Below the pieces are notes generated by a model. That model was not told the DNA's origin and searched no databases. It was given only the letters and a program-made list of their open reading frames with translations. A stretch of DNA of 17,690 nucleotides, from NCBI GenBank assembly GCA_009602725.1, contig WELB01000062.1:1-17690 (forward strand). The letters run 5' to 3'. Shown one piece after another: positions 1-7,961 of this stretch. Origin of the DNA: Spirogloea muscicola (lineage: Eukaryota > Streptophyta > Zygnematophyceae > Spirogloeales > Spirogloeaceae). Position 1 is the first letter of the stretch, and each line of letters begins with the position of its first letter. The position numbers were made by a program, and so were the translations under genes.

Positions 1-45
1 TTGTGAATTCTTTTTGGGCTGGCTTTTCGCAGCCCTTGCCCCCAT
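1..45 (+). repeat. Partial copy of the 106-bp hairpin repeat family
   Basis: This short stretch carries the core of the repeat seen complete at 379-484 and 647-752: the 'ttctttttgggctgg' block followed by a degenerate right stem (gcagccc). It runs off the left edge. It joins directly to the 5'-truncated LINE copy A at about 46. The assignment rests on similarity to the other copies in this window only. Confidence 0.55.
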
Positions 46-622
46 TGCAGAAAAAGCTCCGACACTACTCAGACTACCCCCGCAGTGACCACCTCCTCCC
101 GGCCGCAATCGACACTTTCGGCTGCTTGGGTCCTCGCTTCCATACCCTACTCGAGAACATAGCGAGTCTGGGATATGCACGACGCGAGGATATGCTCCCA
201 GCCCAGATGGGTATGCCGGCAGCCTATCTGTCATTTCTGCGACGTCGAGTGTCAACCTGTCTGCAACGAGCTCAGGCGTATGCTCTGCATCAGAAAGCTG
301 GTCGAGCCTTAGCTGCTGGCACAAGAGCTAGTCAATTATTGCCGTCCGGTATTCGAGCGTCAGCTAGCGACCTCTATGTTTGTTTCTGTTACTTAGCGCT
401 TCCCCTGGCCCCCTTCTCGTACTCTGTTCATTCTTTTTCGGGCTGGTTGTTCCAGCCCCTATTCTCAATGGGCGAGCACTTTCTTCTATGTGCTGACTCG
501 TGGTTACTGAGCGGGTCAGCTTAGCAGCAGGTGACGTACATTTGTCCAATGTGCTTGCCTTTGTACTTGGCCACACATGGCCTCCCCATCTCTTAATATA
601 CACGCATTTTCATTGGGAGTGC
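46..622 (+). mobile_element. LINE copy A: 5'-truncated 3' end with nuclease C-terminus and 3' UTR
   Basis: Sequence from about 46 is collinear with the last part of copy B (about 4653-5109). It encodes the end of the restriction-like nuclease region in frame 3 (KLRHYSDYPRSDHLLPA, then RRRVSTCLQRAQ), then the shared 3' UTR with 'cagcaggtgacgtacattt' and 'ccacacatggcctcccc'. Everything upstream is missing, which is typical 5' truncation. Where copy B has a TAG stop (4891), copy A keeps CAG and stays open. The 3' UTR is interrupted at 379-484 by a complete 106-bp repeat. No poly-A tail is visible at the 3' end, which lies somewhere around 615-625. It is non-autonomous and has no complete gene. 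Confidence 0.8.
379..484 (+). repeat. Complete 106-bp repeat unit inserted in copy A, with TCTATG on both sides
   Basis: This unit starts tttgtttctgtta and ends gagcactttct. By eye it is identical to 647-752. It interrupts the LINE 3' UTR: copies B and C run directly from the left-flank equivalent to 'gctgactcgtggttactg'. The hexamer TCTATG occurs immediately before (373-378) and after (485-490), as a target-site duplication would. Inside is a hairpin, GGGCTGG (440-446), 5-nt loop, CCAGCCC (452-458). There are no terminal inverted repeats, no poly-A and no coding capacity, so its class (SINE, MITE fragment or other) is unknown. A caution: 'cttctatg' also follows another repeat copy near 1178, so the right-hand TCTATG could belong to the repeat. 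Confidence 0.7.
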
Positions 623-646
623 CACTTCTTCTTGTCTCGTAGCAGC

Positions 647-752
647 TTTGTTTCTGTTACTTAGCGCTTCCCCTGGCCCCCTTCTCGTACTCTGTTCATT
701 CTTTTTCGGGCTGGTTGTTCCAGCCCCTATTCTCAATGGGCGAGCACTTTCT
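647..752 (+). repeat. Second complete 106-bp repeat unit, identical to 379-484
   Basis: It has the same start and end as the unit in copy A and no mismatch that I can see over 106 bases. The hairpin stems are at 708-714 and 720-726. Downstream it continues into a degenerate cluster of the same family. No convincing target-site duplication flanks this copy. The identity suggests recent spread or conversion. Confidence 0.75.
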
Positions 753-1190
753 TCTTGCCAGCCCCTCTTCTCTATGGGCCTCGCTTCCTCTGGCTTCCTC
801 TGGCCCCCTTCTCGTTCTTTGTTCATTCTCTTTTGGGCTGGCTTGTCCTTCTCTATGGGCCCTCCTTGTCAGATTTGTTTGTGCTCACCCGTGGGTACTA
901 ATGTCATCTTAGGTACCTTAGATTAGGTCTCCGTATTATGTAGCATTGTTTAGTCTGCACTCGACTCTGCCTGAACAATGTATTGGCTTGAATTGGCCTC
1001 CCTTTCAATTCATGCGCCCCGCGCGCCTTCTCTCTCTCTATGGGCGGGGGCACTTTCTTTCATCTGCCAGCCCCTCTTCTATGGGCGAGCTCATTCTTCT
1101 CGTACTCTGTTCATTCTTTTTCGGGCTGGTTTTTCCAGCCCCTGTTCTCTATGGGCGGGCACTTTCTTCCTTTCTTCTATGCTGGGAGGG
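753..1190 (+). repeat. Degenerate cluster of the same repeat family, abutting LINE copy B
   Basis: Partial, reordered pieces recur here: 'cagcccctcttctctatgggc' variants near 760, 850 and 1070, 'ggcccccttctcgttct' near 803, and a good core at 1093-1175 with stems 1123-1129 and 1135-1141. Bases 863-1011 contain a stretch (ggtaccttagattagg and following) that matches nothing else in the window and has no coding signal I can support. The cluster ends at about 1190, where the GC-rich 5' region of copy B begins. It could be a broken tandem array, or repeated monomers acting as a LINE 5' UTR. Confidence 0.6.
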
Positions 1191-4100
1191 CCGGAGGTGC
1201 CGGAGAGCGGGGGATCCCCGCCGCCGCCCGCGGCCGCCGCTGCCGGCGCCGTCCGCTGCCCGCTGACCCGCGTGCGCCAGCGCCTCCGCCGGTTCCGGCG
1301 CCATGCTAGGGGCTGCTAAGAGCCGCGGCGGCTCGCGCAGCTCTTCGCTCCGGCACGCCGCTCGCTCTTATGGTACCCGCAGCACGACTACTGCGTCGAG
1401 GACCGCCACTGCAGCAGGGGCCACCCTTCCCATCCCCCCAGCGGCTCCTCCAGTTCCTCCCCCTCTCTCAGCTCCAGCGAGTGCAGAGGCCGCCGCGAGC
1501 GAAGGTCGCAGCCCTCAGATTGTGCTCACGCCTGTGGCGACCACGACATCAACGTCGACACCGGGGCCCGAGTTCCTTGGCGAAGGAGTGTCTGCGCCTG
1601 TCGAGCCAGCCCAGCTGCTTGCGCAACCAAGCTCGGCCACCACGGATGCAGACTCCGAGACCCCCAACATGGACCAGCGAGTCGGCATTGTCATCAGCCC
1701 ACCACGACCTAGTGACTCCCCCACCTGGCGGCCACTGAGTGTGTCGGCTCTGCTCCGTCCCTCTCTTCCCCCAGCTCCATCCTTGCACTCTCCAGTACAT
1801 CCCCCAGTGCCCGCCCCGGAGCCGCCACCGTTGCTCCCTCTACCTCCCCTGTCACCTCTACCCCCGACGCTGCCTGAGCGGGTTGTGGAAAGATGTCATC
1901 AAGCTGGAAGCCATCATGGACGTCATCTTCGTCGGCAGAGCCACACTCCTCAAGAGCGCCCAGCCCACACTGGCCTAGGAGCCCCAGACTCGCGGGTCTC
2001 CTGTCAGGGCTGCCAGGCCCGTTTCCTCCCGAGAGGGTTGCCAGTCCATGCTTGAGCCTGCCAAAACCGCCAGAATCGTGAAGCGCAGGCAGCAGCGTCG
2101 CACCTGCCGGGGGCAGCCCGTCCTCCACCATCTCCGTCTCCCGAGAGCTGGCATTGGGCAGCCACAGTGGACCTCCTTCTCCTCCTCATCCCCGACGGAC
2201 TCCACAACCTACGCCACATTCCAAAATGGGCACGACGTGGGTGCTGCAAGGTGCTGACACCCATCCTCTCACGTGTGGAAGCTGATCCTCAGGACGAGGC
2301 GGCCTGGGCAATGTACCTGCTCTTTCCCAAGCTCGTGCTTGGCCCTCTTCCCTCCTTTGGCGTCGGTGGCCGCAAATGCCTTCAGGACAGATTGGCTCGC
2401 TTTGCCAGCGGCAAGTGGGAGGAGCTGGCCCAGCAGCGTGCAGCAGCCACTCGGGTCGCGCTCTCAGAACGACGTGCACGTGGAGGCACCCGCAACCGAC
2501 CCTCTCAACAGTCCATGATTGGCAACCTAGCGCGTGCAAGACGCTTTGGCAGAGCAGGAGAGCTCTCTCGAGCCGCTCAGGCTCTCTATCCCGACCTCTT
2601 GGCAGCCAACAATGATGCCACTGAGGCCACCTTGCGCCAGCTGCATCCTCCCCCTCAGCACCCTCTTGAGCCCTGGGTTGGCGAGCTCCCCACTCCTCTT
2701 GCTCTCTTAGCAGAGGCGCTCCGCACGGCCCTCACCAAAGCCCCCCGAATGGTGTCTGGAGGCCCTTCTGGATGGCTCTTCGAGCACCTACAGGACATCT
2801 TCCAAAATGGATACTAAAGAAGCTTCTCCCTGCTCCTCTCCACCTGCCGGCACATCACCAGAGCCACCATTCCCCCGCGCATCGCCGACGCTCTCAAGTC
2901 CAGCCACCTGCTGGCTCTGGCCAAGCCGTCAGGTGGTGTGAGGCCCATCGCTATGACCGAAGTCATCATGCGGCTGGTGACCGAGGCTTTGTGCGGCGAG
3001 CTAAAGTCCCAGCTGTCCACCCATTTTTCACCCCACCAGTTTGGTGCTGGCATGTCCTGCGGGGCAGAGGCCCTCGCCCACGGGATCAGTGCAGCACTGG
3101 ATGTCAACCCATCACACATGGTCCTTGGACTGGACATAGCCAACGCATTCAACACTGTGGAGCGCGGCACCATCATGGAGGAGCTGCGTAATCACTTCCC
3201 GTCCTTGATTCCATATTTCCTCATGGCCTATGGCCGGCCAGGGCGGCTGCTGTGGCGTTCCGAGGAGTCTTGGACGACCTTATGGTCCACAACTGGCACA
3301 CGCCAGGAAGATCCCCTCAGCCCCATACTCTTCGCCTTGGCACATTCCCGGGCACTGCGGCGCACCCAGAGCCTGCACCCCAACCTCCTCTTTCCCTCCT
3401 ACGCCAACGACACACATATCGTCGGCCCACCGTCAACAGTCGTGGCGGCTTATCCCTTGCTCGTACACGAACTGAGCACAATGGGCCTGCGGGTTTGTCC
3501 CACCAAGAACGTGGCATGGTCACCGCGCGGCCTCCCCACCAACCTCCAGCTCCCACCAGGCTGCCAGACCCCTGCCAATGGGCTGGCTGTTCTCGAAGTT
3601 CCCCTTGGCACTCCACCCCACGTTGCGGAGGACTTACGTGAACTTCTGCAGCAACACCTTGCCCCCCTCCCCTCCCTTCTTCTCCTCGGAGATCCGCAGC
3701 TGGCGCTGGCCATCCTTACTCGCTGCATTGGTCAACGAGCTGGCTACCTGCAGCGAACAGTCGCCGCAACAGATATGGTGGGCGAGCTGTACAAGGAGTT
3801 CGACACCTCCCTCCTGCAAACCCTGGCTTCCCTGATTCAACACCCATCCTTCCCCTCACCCTCATCCTCCCTGCAGGCATCCCTTCCCACACGAATGGGC
3901 GGCCTGGGCTGCCGGTCACTTGAACAGACGGCGCAGGCAGCCTTTCTTGGTTTCTGGCACCAGTTGGCCTCCTTTCTTCCCTTGCGCTTCCCTTGCCTGG
4001 CCGGCTCTGCAGCCGAGGTGGAGGAAGGCTCCTTGGCATTCCAAGTGCAATTGAGGAGCATCCGGGAGTCAGCACTTTGCTCCTTCCCCTCCACACAACC

Positions 4101-5109
4101 CCTCCTCACCCCCTTCTCAGAGCTTGCTCAAGCACCAGACAAAGCGGCACAGGCCAGACTCGTTGCTGCAGTTGAGGACGAGCGTCGCAAGGCGTTGAGG
4201 ACGATGCCGGATATCAAGACCACTTCAAGGAGTCTGGCACATCGCACATCGCTCGCCATGCCCGGGGCAACGGATTGGCTCATCACACACGCAATCCACA
4301 ACGCTTTCGAAACTCAGTTTGAGCGTGGCTTTCGTGCGGAGGGCGGAGACCTAGCCACCCACATGCTGCGGTGTCCCACACAGGCCCTGAGGTGGTGGGC
4401 GTCCACAATCTCCTACGAGACGCCCTGGCAGGCTTGATGAGCGATGCCGGCTACCGCGCCATTGTGGAAGTAAGCAATGTAATGCCCATCACCACGGATT
4501 CCCAGTCGCCATCACCGTCGCACCCTGGACATTGTGGCTGTACAACCTGGCGGAGGCCCACGAGCCTTGGTGGATGTGGTGGTGACCGAGGCATACAAGA
4601 GTTCCGCTTCCACACACATTGCTGGCCACGCAGTGGGAGGTGCTGAGCAGAGAAAGCTCCGACGCTACTCTGACTACCCCCGCAGCGACCACCTTCTCCC
4701 GGCCGCAATCGACACTTTCGGCTGCTTGGGTCCTCGCTTCCATACCCTACTTGAGAGTATAGCGAGTCTGGGATATGCACGACGCGAAGATATGCTTTCA
4801 GCCCAGATGGGTATGCCGGCAGCCGATTTGTCATTTCTGCAACGTCGAGTGTCAGCTTGTCTGCAGCGAGCTCAGGCTCATGCGTTGCATTAGAAAGCTG
4901 GTCGAGCCTTGGCTGGTAGTTCAAGAGCTTGTCAATTGCCGTCCAGTATTCGAGCCGTCCGGTATTCGAGCATCAGTTAGCGACCTCGTTGCGCTGACTC
5001 GTGGTTACTGAGCGGGTCAGCTCAGCAGCAGGTGACGTACATTTGTCAATGCGCTTGCCTTTGTGACTGGCCACACATGGCCTCCCCATCTCTTGATACA
5101 CACGTTTTC
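1190..5109 (+). mobile_element. LINE copy B: near full-length but inactivated non-LTR retrotransposon
   Basis: One long frame (frame 1, from ATG 1303) runs through an N-terminal Pro-rich region and zinc finger, a linker, the reverse transcriptase, and a C-terminal nuclease region, followed by an untranslated tail of about 215 bp. A single ORF with a C-terminal restriction-like nuclease and no apurinic endonuclease is the layout of early-branching LINEs (R2, R4, NeSL, CRE groups). The 5' region (1191-1302) is extremely GC-rich and the frame has an in-frame stop at 1264, so 1303 is the first possible ATG. The 3' end is near 5109 (acacgttttc) and lacks poly-A. Premature stops, a frameshifted block and altered RT residues make it non-functional. 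No clean target-site duplication was found. Confidence 0.85.
1303..4893 (+). pseudogene. Degenerate LINE ORF: zinc finger, reverse transcriptase, restriction-like endonuclease
   Basis: The ancestral product would copy element RNA into a nicked target. In order: a Pro/Ser-rich N-terminus; a CCHC finger with Cys 2002, Cys 2011, His 2047 and Cys 2059; a basic linker; RT motifs SGGVRPIAMTEV (near 2930), GLDIANAFNTV (Asp at 3133), RQEDPLSP (3301) and YAND (3400-3411); then RRTLDIVAVQPGGGPRALVD (from 4516), the PD-(D/E)xK-like nuclease core; then RRYSDYPRSDHLL. Damage: TGA at 2053 inside the zinc finger, TAA at 2815, TAG at 4891, and a block (about 4380-4510) whose sense lies in frame 3 (VHNLLRDALAGLM) between frame-1 segments. 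RT box residues are altered: YADD has become YAND, and the usual RQGDP has become RQEDP. The family assignment is solid. The exact clade is inferred from domain order. Confidence 0.85.
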
Positions 5110-5141
5110 CTTGGGGGGGGGAAGGGACCTTGCCTCTAGTT
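5110..5141. other. 32-bp spacer at the centre of the inverted LINE pair
   Basis: The 3' ends of copies B and C meet here: acacgttttc (5100-5109) on the left and gaaaacgtgt (5142-5151) on the right are reverse complements. The spacer has a run of nine G (5113-5121), then aagggacc and ttgcctctag. Nothing in it resembles a gene, a poly-A tail or a target-site duplication. Confidence 0.75.
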
Positions 5142-5311
5142 GAAAACGTGTGGCCAAGTACAAAGGCAAGCGCATTGACAAATGTACGTCACCTGCTGCT
5201 AAGCTGACCCGCTCAGTAACCACGAGTCAGCACACAGAAGTTGCCAATTGATGCTCGAATACCCGATGGCATTCGACAAGCTCTTGAACTACCAGCCAAG
5301 GCTCGACCAGC

Positions 5312-7192
5312 TTACTGATGCAACGCACGAGCCTGAGCTCGCTGCAGACAAGCTGATACTCGACGTCGCACAAATGACAAATCGGCTGCCGGCATACCCA
5401 TCTGGGCTGGAAGCATATCTTTGCGTCGTGCATATCCCAGACTCGCTATGTTCTCAAGTAGGGTATGGAAGCGAGGACCCAAGCAGCCGAAAGTGTCGAT
5501 TGCGGCCGGGAGAAGGTGGTCGCTGTGGGGGTAGTCAGAGTAGTGTCGGAGCTTTCTCTGCTCAGCACCTCCCACTGCGTGGCCAGCAATGTGTGTGGAA
5601 GCGGAACTCTTGTTTGCATCGGTCACCACCACATCCACCAAGGCTCGTGGGCCTCCGCCAGGTTGTACAGCCACACTGTCCAGGGTGCGACGGTGATGGC
5701 GACCGGGAATCCGTGGTGATGGGCATTACATTGCTTACTTCCACAATGGCGCGGTAGCCGGTGTCGCGCATCCTGCCAGGGCGTCTCGTAGGAGATTGTG
5801 GACGCCCACCACCTCAGGGCCTGTGTGGGACACCGCAGCATGTGGGTGGCTAGGTCTCCGCCCTCCGCACGAAAGCCACGCTCACACTGAGTTACTCCAA
5901 TCAGGCAGGTCGGGGGCAGCTCAGGAACAGCTGGAGAAGCGTCCGGAATGCTTCAGGGCTGCTTTCGAAAGCGTTGTGGATTGCATGTGTGGTGAGCCAA
6001 TCGGTTGCCCCGGGCGTTGCGAGCGATGTGAGACGTGCCAGACTCCTTGGATTGGTCTTGATATCCGGCATCGTCCTCAACGCCTTGCGACGCTCGTCCT
6101 CAACTGCAGCAACGAGTCTGGCCTGTGCCGCTTTAGTCTCCATTTTGGAAGATGTCCCGTAGGTGCTCGAAGAGCCATCCAGAAGGGCCTCCAGACACCA
6201 TTCAGGGGGGTTTGGTGAGGGCCGTGCGGAGCGCCTCTGCTGAGAGTGCAAGAGGAGTGGGGAGCTCGCCAACCCAGGGCTCAAGAGGGTGCTGAGGGGG
6301 AGGATGCAGCTGGCGCAAGGTGGCCTCAGTGGCATCATTGTTGGCTGCCAAGAGGTCGGGATAGAGAGCCTGAGCGGCTCGAGAGAGCTCTCCTGCTCTG
6401 CCAAAGCGTCTTGCACGCGCTAGGTTGCCAATCATGGACTGTTGAGAGGGTCGGTTGCGGGTGCCTCCACGTGCACGTCGTTCTGAGAGCGCGACCCGAG
6501 TGGCTGCTGCACGCTGCTGGGCCAGCTCCTCCCACTTGCCGCTGGCAAAGCGAGCCAATCTGTCCTGAAGGCATTTGCGGCCACCGACGCCAAAGGAGGG
6601 AAGAGGGCCAAGCACGAGCTTGGGAAAGAGCAGGTACATTGCCCAGGCCGCCTCGTCCAGAGGATCAGCTTCCACGCGTGAGAGGATGGGTGTCAGCACC
6701 TTGCAGCACCCACGTCGTGCCCATTTTGGAATGTGGCGTAGGTTGTGGAGTCCGTCGGGGATGAGGAGGAGAAGGAGGTCCACTGTGGCTGCCCAATGCC
6801 AGCTCTCGGGAGAGGGAGATGGTGGAGGACGGGCTGTGCCCTGCAGGTGCGATGTCGCTGCCTGCGCTTCACGATTCTGGCGGTTTTGGCAGGCTCGAGC
6901 ATGGACTGGCAACCCTCTCGGGAGGAAACGGGCCTGGCAGCCCTGACAGGGGACCCGCGAGTCTGGGGCTCCTAGGCCAGTGTGGGCTGGGCGCTCTTGA
7001 GGAGTGTGGCTCTGCCGACGACGATGACGTCCATGATGGCTTCCAGCTTGACGACATCTTTCCACAACCCGCTCAGGCAGCGTCGGAGGTAGAGGTGACA
7101 GGGGAGGTAGAGGGAGCAACGGTGGCGGCTCCGGGGCGGGCACTGGGGGATGTACTGGAGAATGCAAGGATGGAGCTGGGGGAAGAGAGGGA
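5312..7192 (-). pseudogene. Remnant LINE ORF of copy C (zinc finger, linker, nuclease; RT core deleted)
   Basis: On the minus strand the frame is open from about 7192 to a TGA at 6202-6204. It keeps the CCHC finger (CQGCQARFLPRGLPVHARAC) intact, where copy B has a stop, then LLLLLIPDGLHNLRHIPKWA and the linker. The TGA at 6202 replaces the CGA that copy B retains. After the deletion junction the sense resumes in another frame (KAAQARLVAAVEDERRK). It then carries a 71-nt segment that copy B lacks (SSPEAFRTLLQLFLSCP), the nuclease zinc-knuckle region with a Cys codon where B has Phe (TQCERGFRAEGG), the same frameshifted block as B, and a final open stretch 5674-5315 (AVQPGGGPRALVDVVVTD), ending at 5312. 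It cannot make RT. Confidence 0.8.
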
Positions 7193-7310
7193 AGAAAGTG
7201 CTCGCCTAATGAGAATAGGGGCTGGAAAAGCCAGCCCAAAAAAGATCCAACAAAGGACGAGAAGGGGGCCAGGGGAAGCGCAAAGGAAACAAGCACACAG
7301 AGAAAGAAAG
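7191..7310 (-). repeat. 106-bp repeat family member, minus strand, at the edge of LINE copy C
   Basis: On the minus strand it shows gcgcttcccctggccccc, ttttttgggctgg, and ends gagcactttcttc, directly joined to LINE sequence (cctctcttccccc). Hairpin stems are at 7219-7225 and 7231-7237 with a 5-nt loop. It is more diverged than the two identical units. A minus-strand open frame runs through the junction into the LINE ORF, but that is an accident of insertion. Confidence 0.65.
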
Positions 7311-7786
7311 CAGCTATGGATCGCTCGGTAACCCCTGCCAAGCAGCCTCAGGTCAGAGACGTGAGGGACGGAGTCAGAGCCGACACAGTCAGGGCCTGTT
7401 TCCACGTGGTCGGGTGGTCGCGTCGAGGAGTACGTGTCGCGCGTTGTATGGAATGAAGGGCTTCACAACCTTGCGCGCCGGGTCGCGGTCACCCGCCACG
7501 ACGGCGCCACATCGGACGACCAGGACGACTTCTGCTCCCGTTAAGGAGGAAACGGCGCCGTGTGCCACGAGGGCGGTAAAAAATCGGGCCCTCCTCGGGA
7601 GGAGGGCCCGATTTTGACCACCCCCCCCCTCCGCCGCGGACCCGCCCGAAAAGAAACAGCTGGCACACCCCCCCCCCAAATCCACGGAAATTCAAATACA
7701 CGTCCGCAAGTGCAGGCGGCCCCGGCCTCCGTGGCCGCGACCTCCCCTCTGACGGGGCGGTCTATGAGCCCGCGACCACCTGACCA
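7192..7786. other. Foreign 595-bp segment splitting LINE copy C, upstream of MMT
   Basis: LINE homology stops at about 7192 and resumes at 7787, and only about 26 bases of the LINE are missing between the two parts. The segment holds a minus-strand member of the 106-bp repeat family at its left end, a perfect hairpin at 7580-7615, and C runs at 7621-7629 and 7668-7677. One short plus-strand frame reads VEEYVSRVVWNEGLHNLAR and ends with TAA at about 7541. It has protein-like texture but no family I recognise and no start I can defend, so I do not call a gene. There is no TATA box or other promoter element I would defend. Confidence 0.55.
7580..7615. repeat. Perfect 16-bp inverted repeat with a 4-nt loop
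   Basis: The left arm is AAAATCGGGCCCTCCT (7580-7595), the loop is CGGG, and the right arm (7600-7615) is its exact reverse complement. It resembles a bacterial terminator in shape, but here it lies in eukaryotic intergenic DNA inside the segment that splits copy C. It could be a palindromic end of a small transposon, a replication fold-back product or a cruciform-prone site. Confidence 0.9.
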
Positions 7787-7890
7787 GGCCGCCAGGTAGG
7801 GGAGTCGCTAGGTCGTGGTGGGCTGATGACAATGCCGCCTCGCGGTCTCGGAGTCAGCATCCGACGTGGCCAAGCTCGGGATGCGCCAAC
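7787..7890 (-). mobile_element. LINE copy C outer fragment in the MMT 5' flank
   Basis: The reverse complement contains gatgctgactccgagacc, gcggcattgtcatcagccc and accacgacctagcgactcc, matching copy B at about 1640-1735 (protein level: ATSDADSET against ATTDADSET). Homology fades at about 7890, roughly 70 bp before the MMT start codon. It belongs with the rest of copy C, from which it is separated by the 595-bp segment. Confidence 0.78.
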
Positions 7891-7961
7891 CCCGGCGACC
7901 ACGGCCCTGACCGCCGCCAGCAGCCGCGGCCAGCCGCCGCGAGCCCCCGGCGCCGCCCGCC

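Larger units (their letters stand above)
5142..7890 (-). mobile_element. LINE copy C: inverted, internally deleted copy split by a 595-bp insertion
   Basis: Read on the minus strand, this copy follows copy B in reverse. 7890-7787 matches B about 1625-1735; 7192-6137 matches B about 1760-2815; 6136-5142 matches B about 4140-5109. Three features break the match. There is a foreign segment at 7192-7786. There is an internal deletion of about 1.3 kb at 6137, joined at a shared AAAG, that removes the whole RT core. And the bases corresponding to 'atggcctccccatctc' are missing near the 3' end, between two ACAC repeats. Over about 265 bases of the nuclease region I count about six mismatches to B, so the two are close but clearly distinct. 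It is non-functional and lies divergent to the MMT gene. Confidence 0.82.

Noticed and set aside
3-524. Continuous 173-residue frame across the left end as one gene
   Set aside because: It is a chance fusion of repeat sequence, the LINE nuclease C-terminus and an inserted 106-bp repeat.
753-1190. CRISPR-like repeat array
   Set aside because: The units are irregular in spacing, degenerate and nested, with no constant repeat-spacer pattern and no cas genes.
5248-5757. 169-residue plus-strand open frame (and similar frames at 4924-4451) as a gene
   Set aside because: It is antisense to the LINE nuclease region in both copies; the sense-strand reading has recognisable domain sequence.
6246-6764. 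172-residue plus-strand open frame in copy C
   Set aside because: It is the reverse-strand shadow of the LINE linker ORF, mirrored by the minus-strand frame 2539-2186 in copy B.
4100-7200. The large palindrome as a pure assembly artefact
   Set aside because: The arms differ by roughly 2 percent and by private indels (71 nt, 1.3 kb, and a 3' loss), so they are not the same reads folded back. Long reads would still be welcome.
7412-7541. Plus-strand frame VEEYVSRVVWNEGLHNLAR as the end of an upstream gene
   Set aside because: It looks protein-like but has no recognised homology, no start and no continuation upstream, where the repeat and LINE sequence begin. Noted only in the insertion entry.
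7580-7615. Rho-independent terminator
   Set aside because: The shape fits, but the surrounding genes are spliced eukaryotic genes, so a bacterial terminator reading has no basis.
7389-7685. 98-residue minus-strand frame (VVLVVRCGAVVAGD) as a gene
   Set aside because: It runs through the palindrome and C tracts, has no recognisable family and relies on low-complexity sequence.
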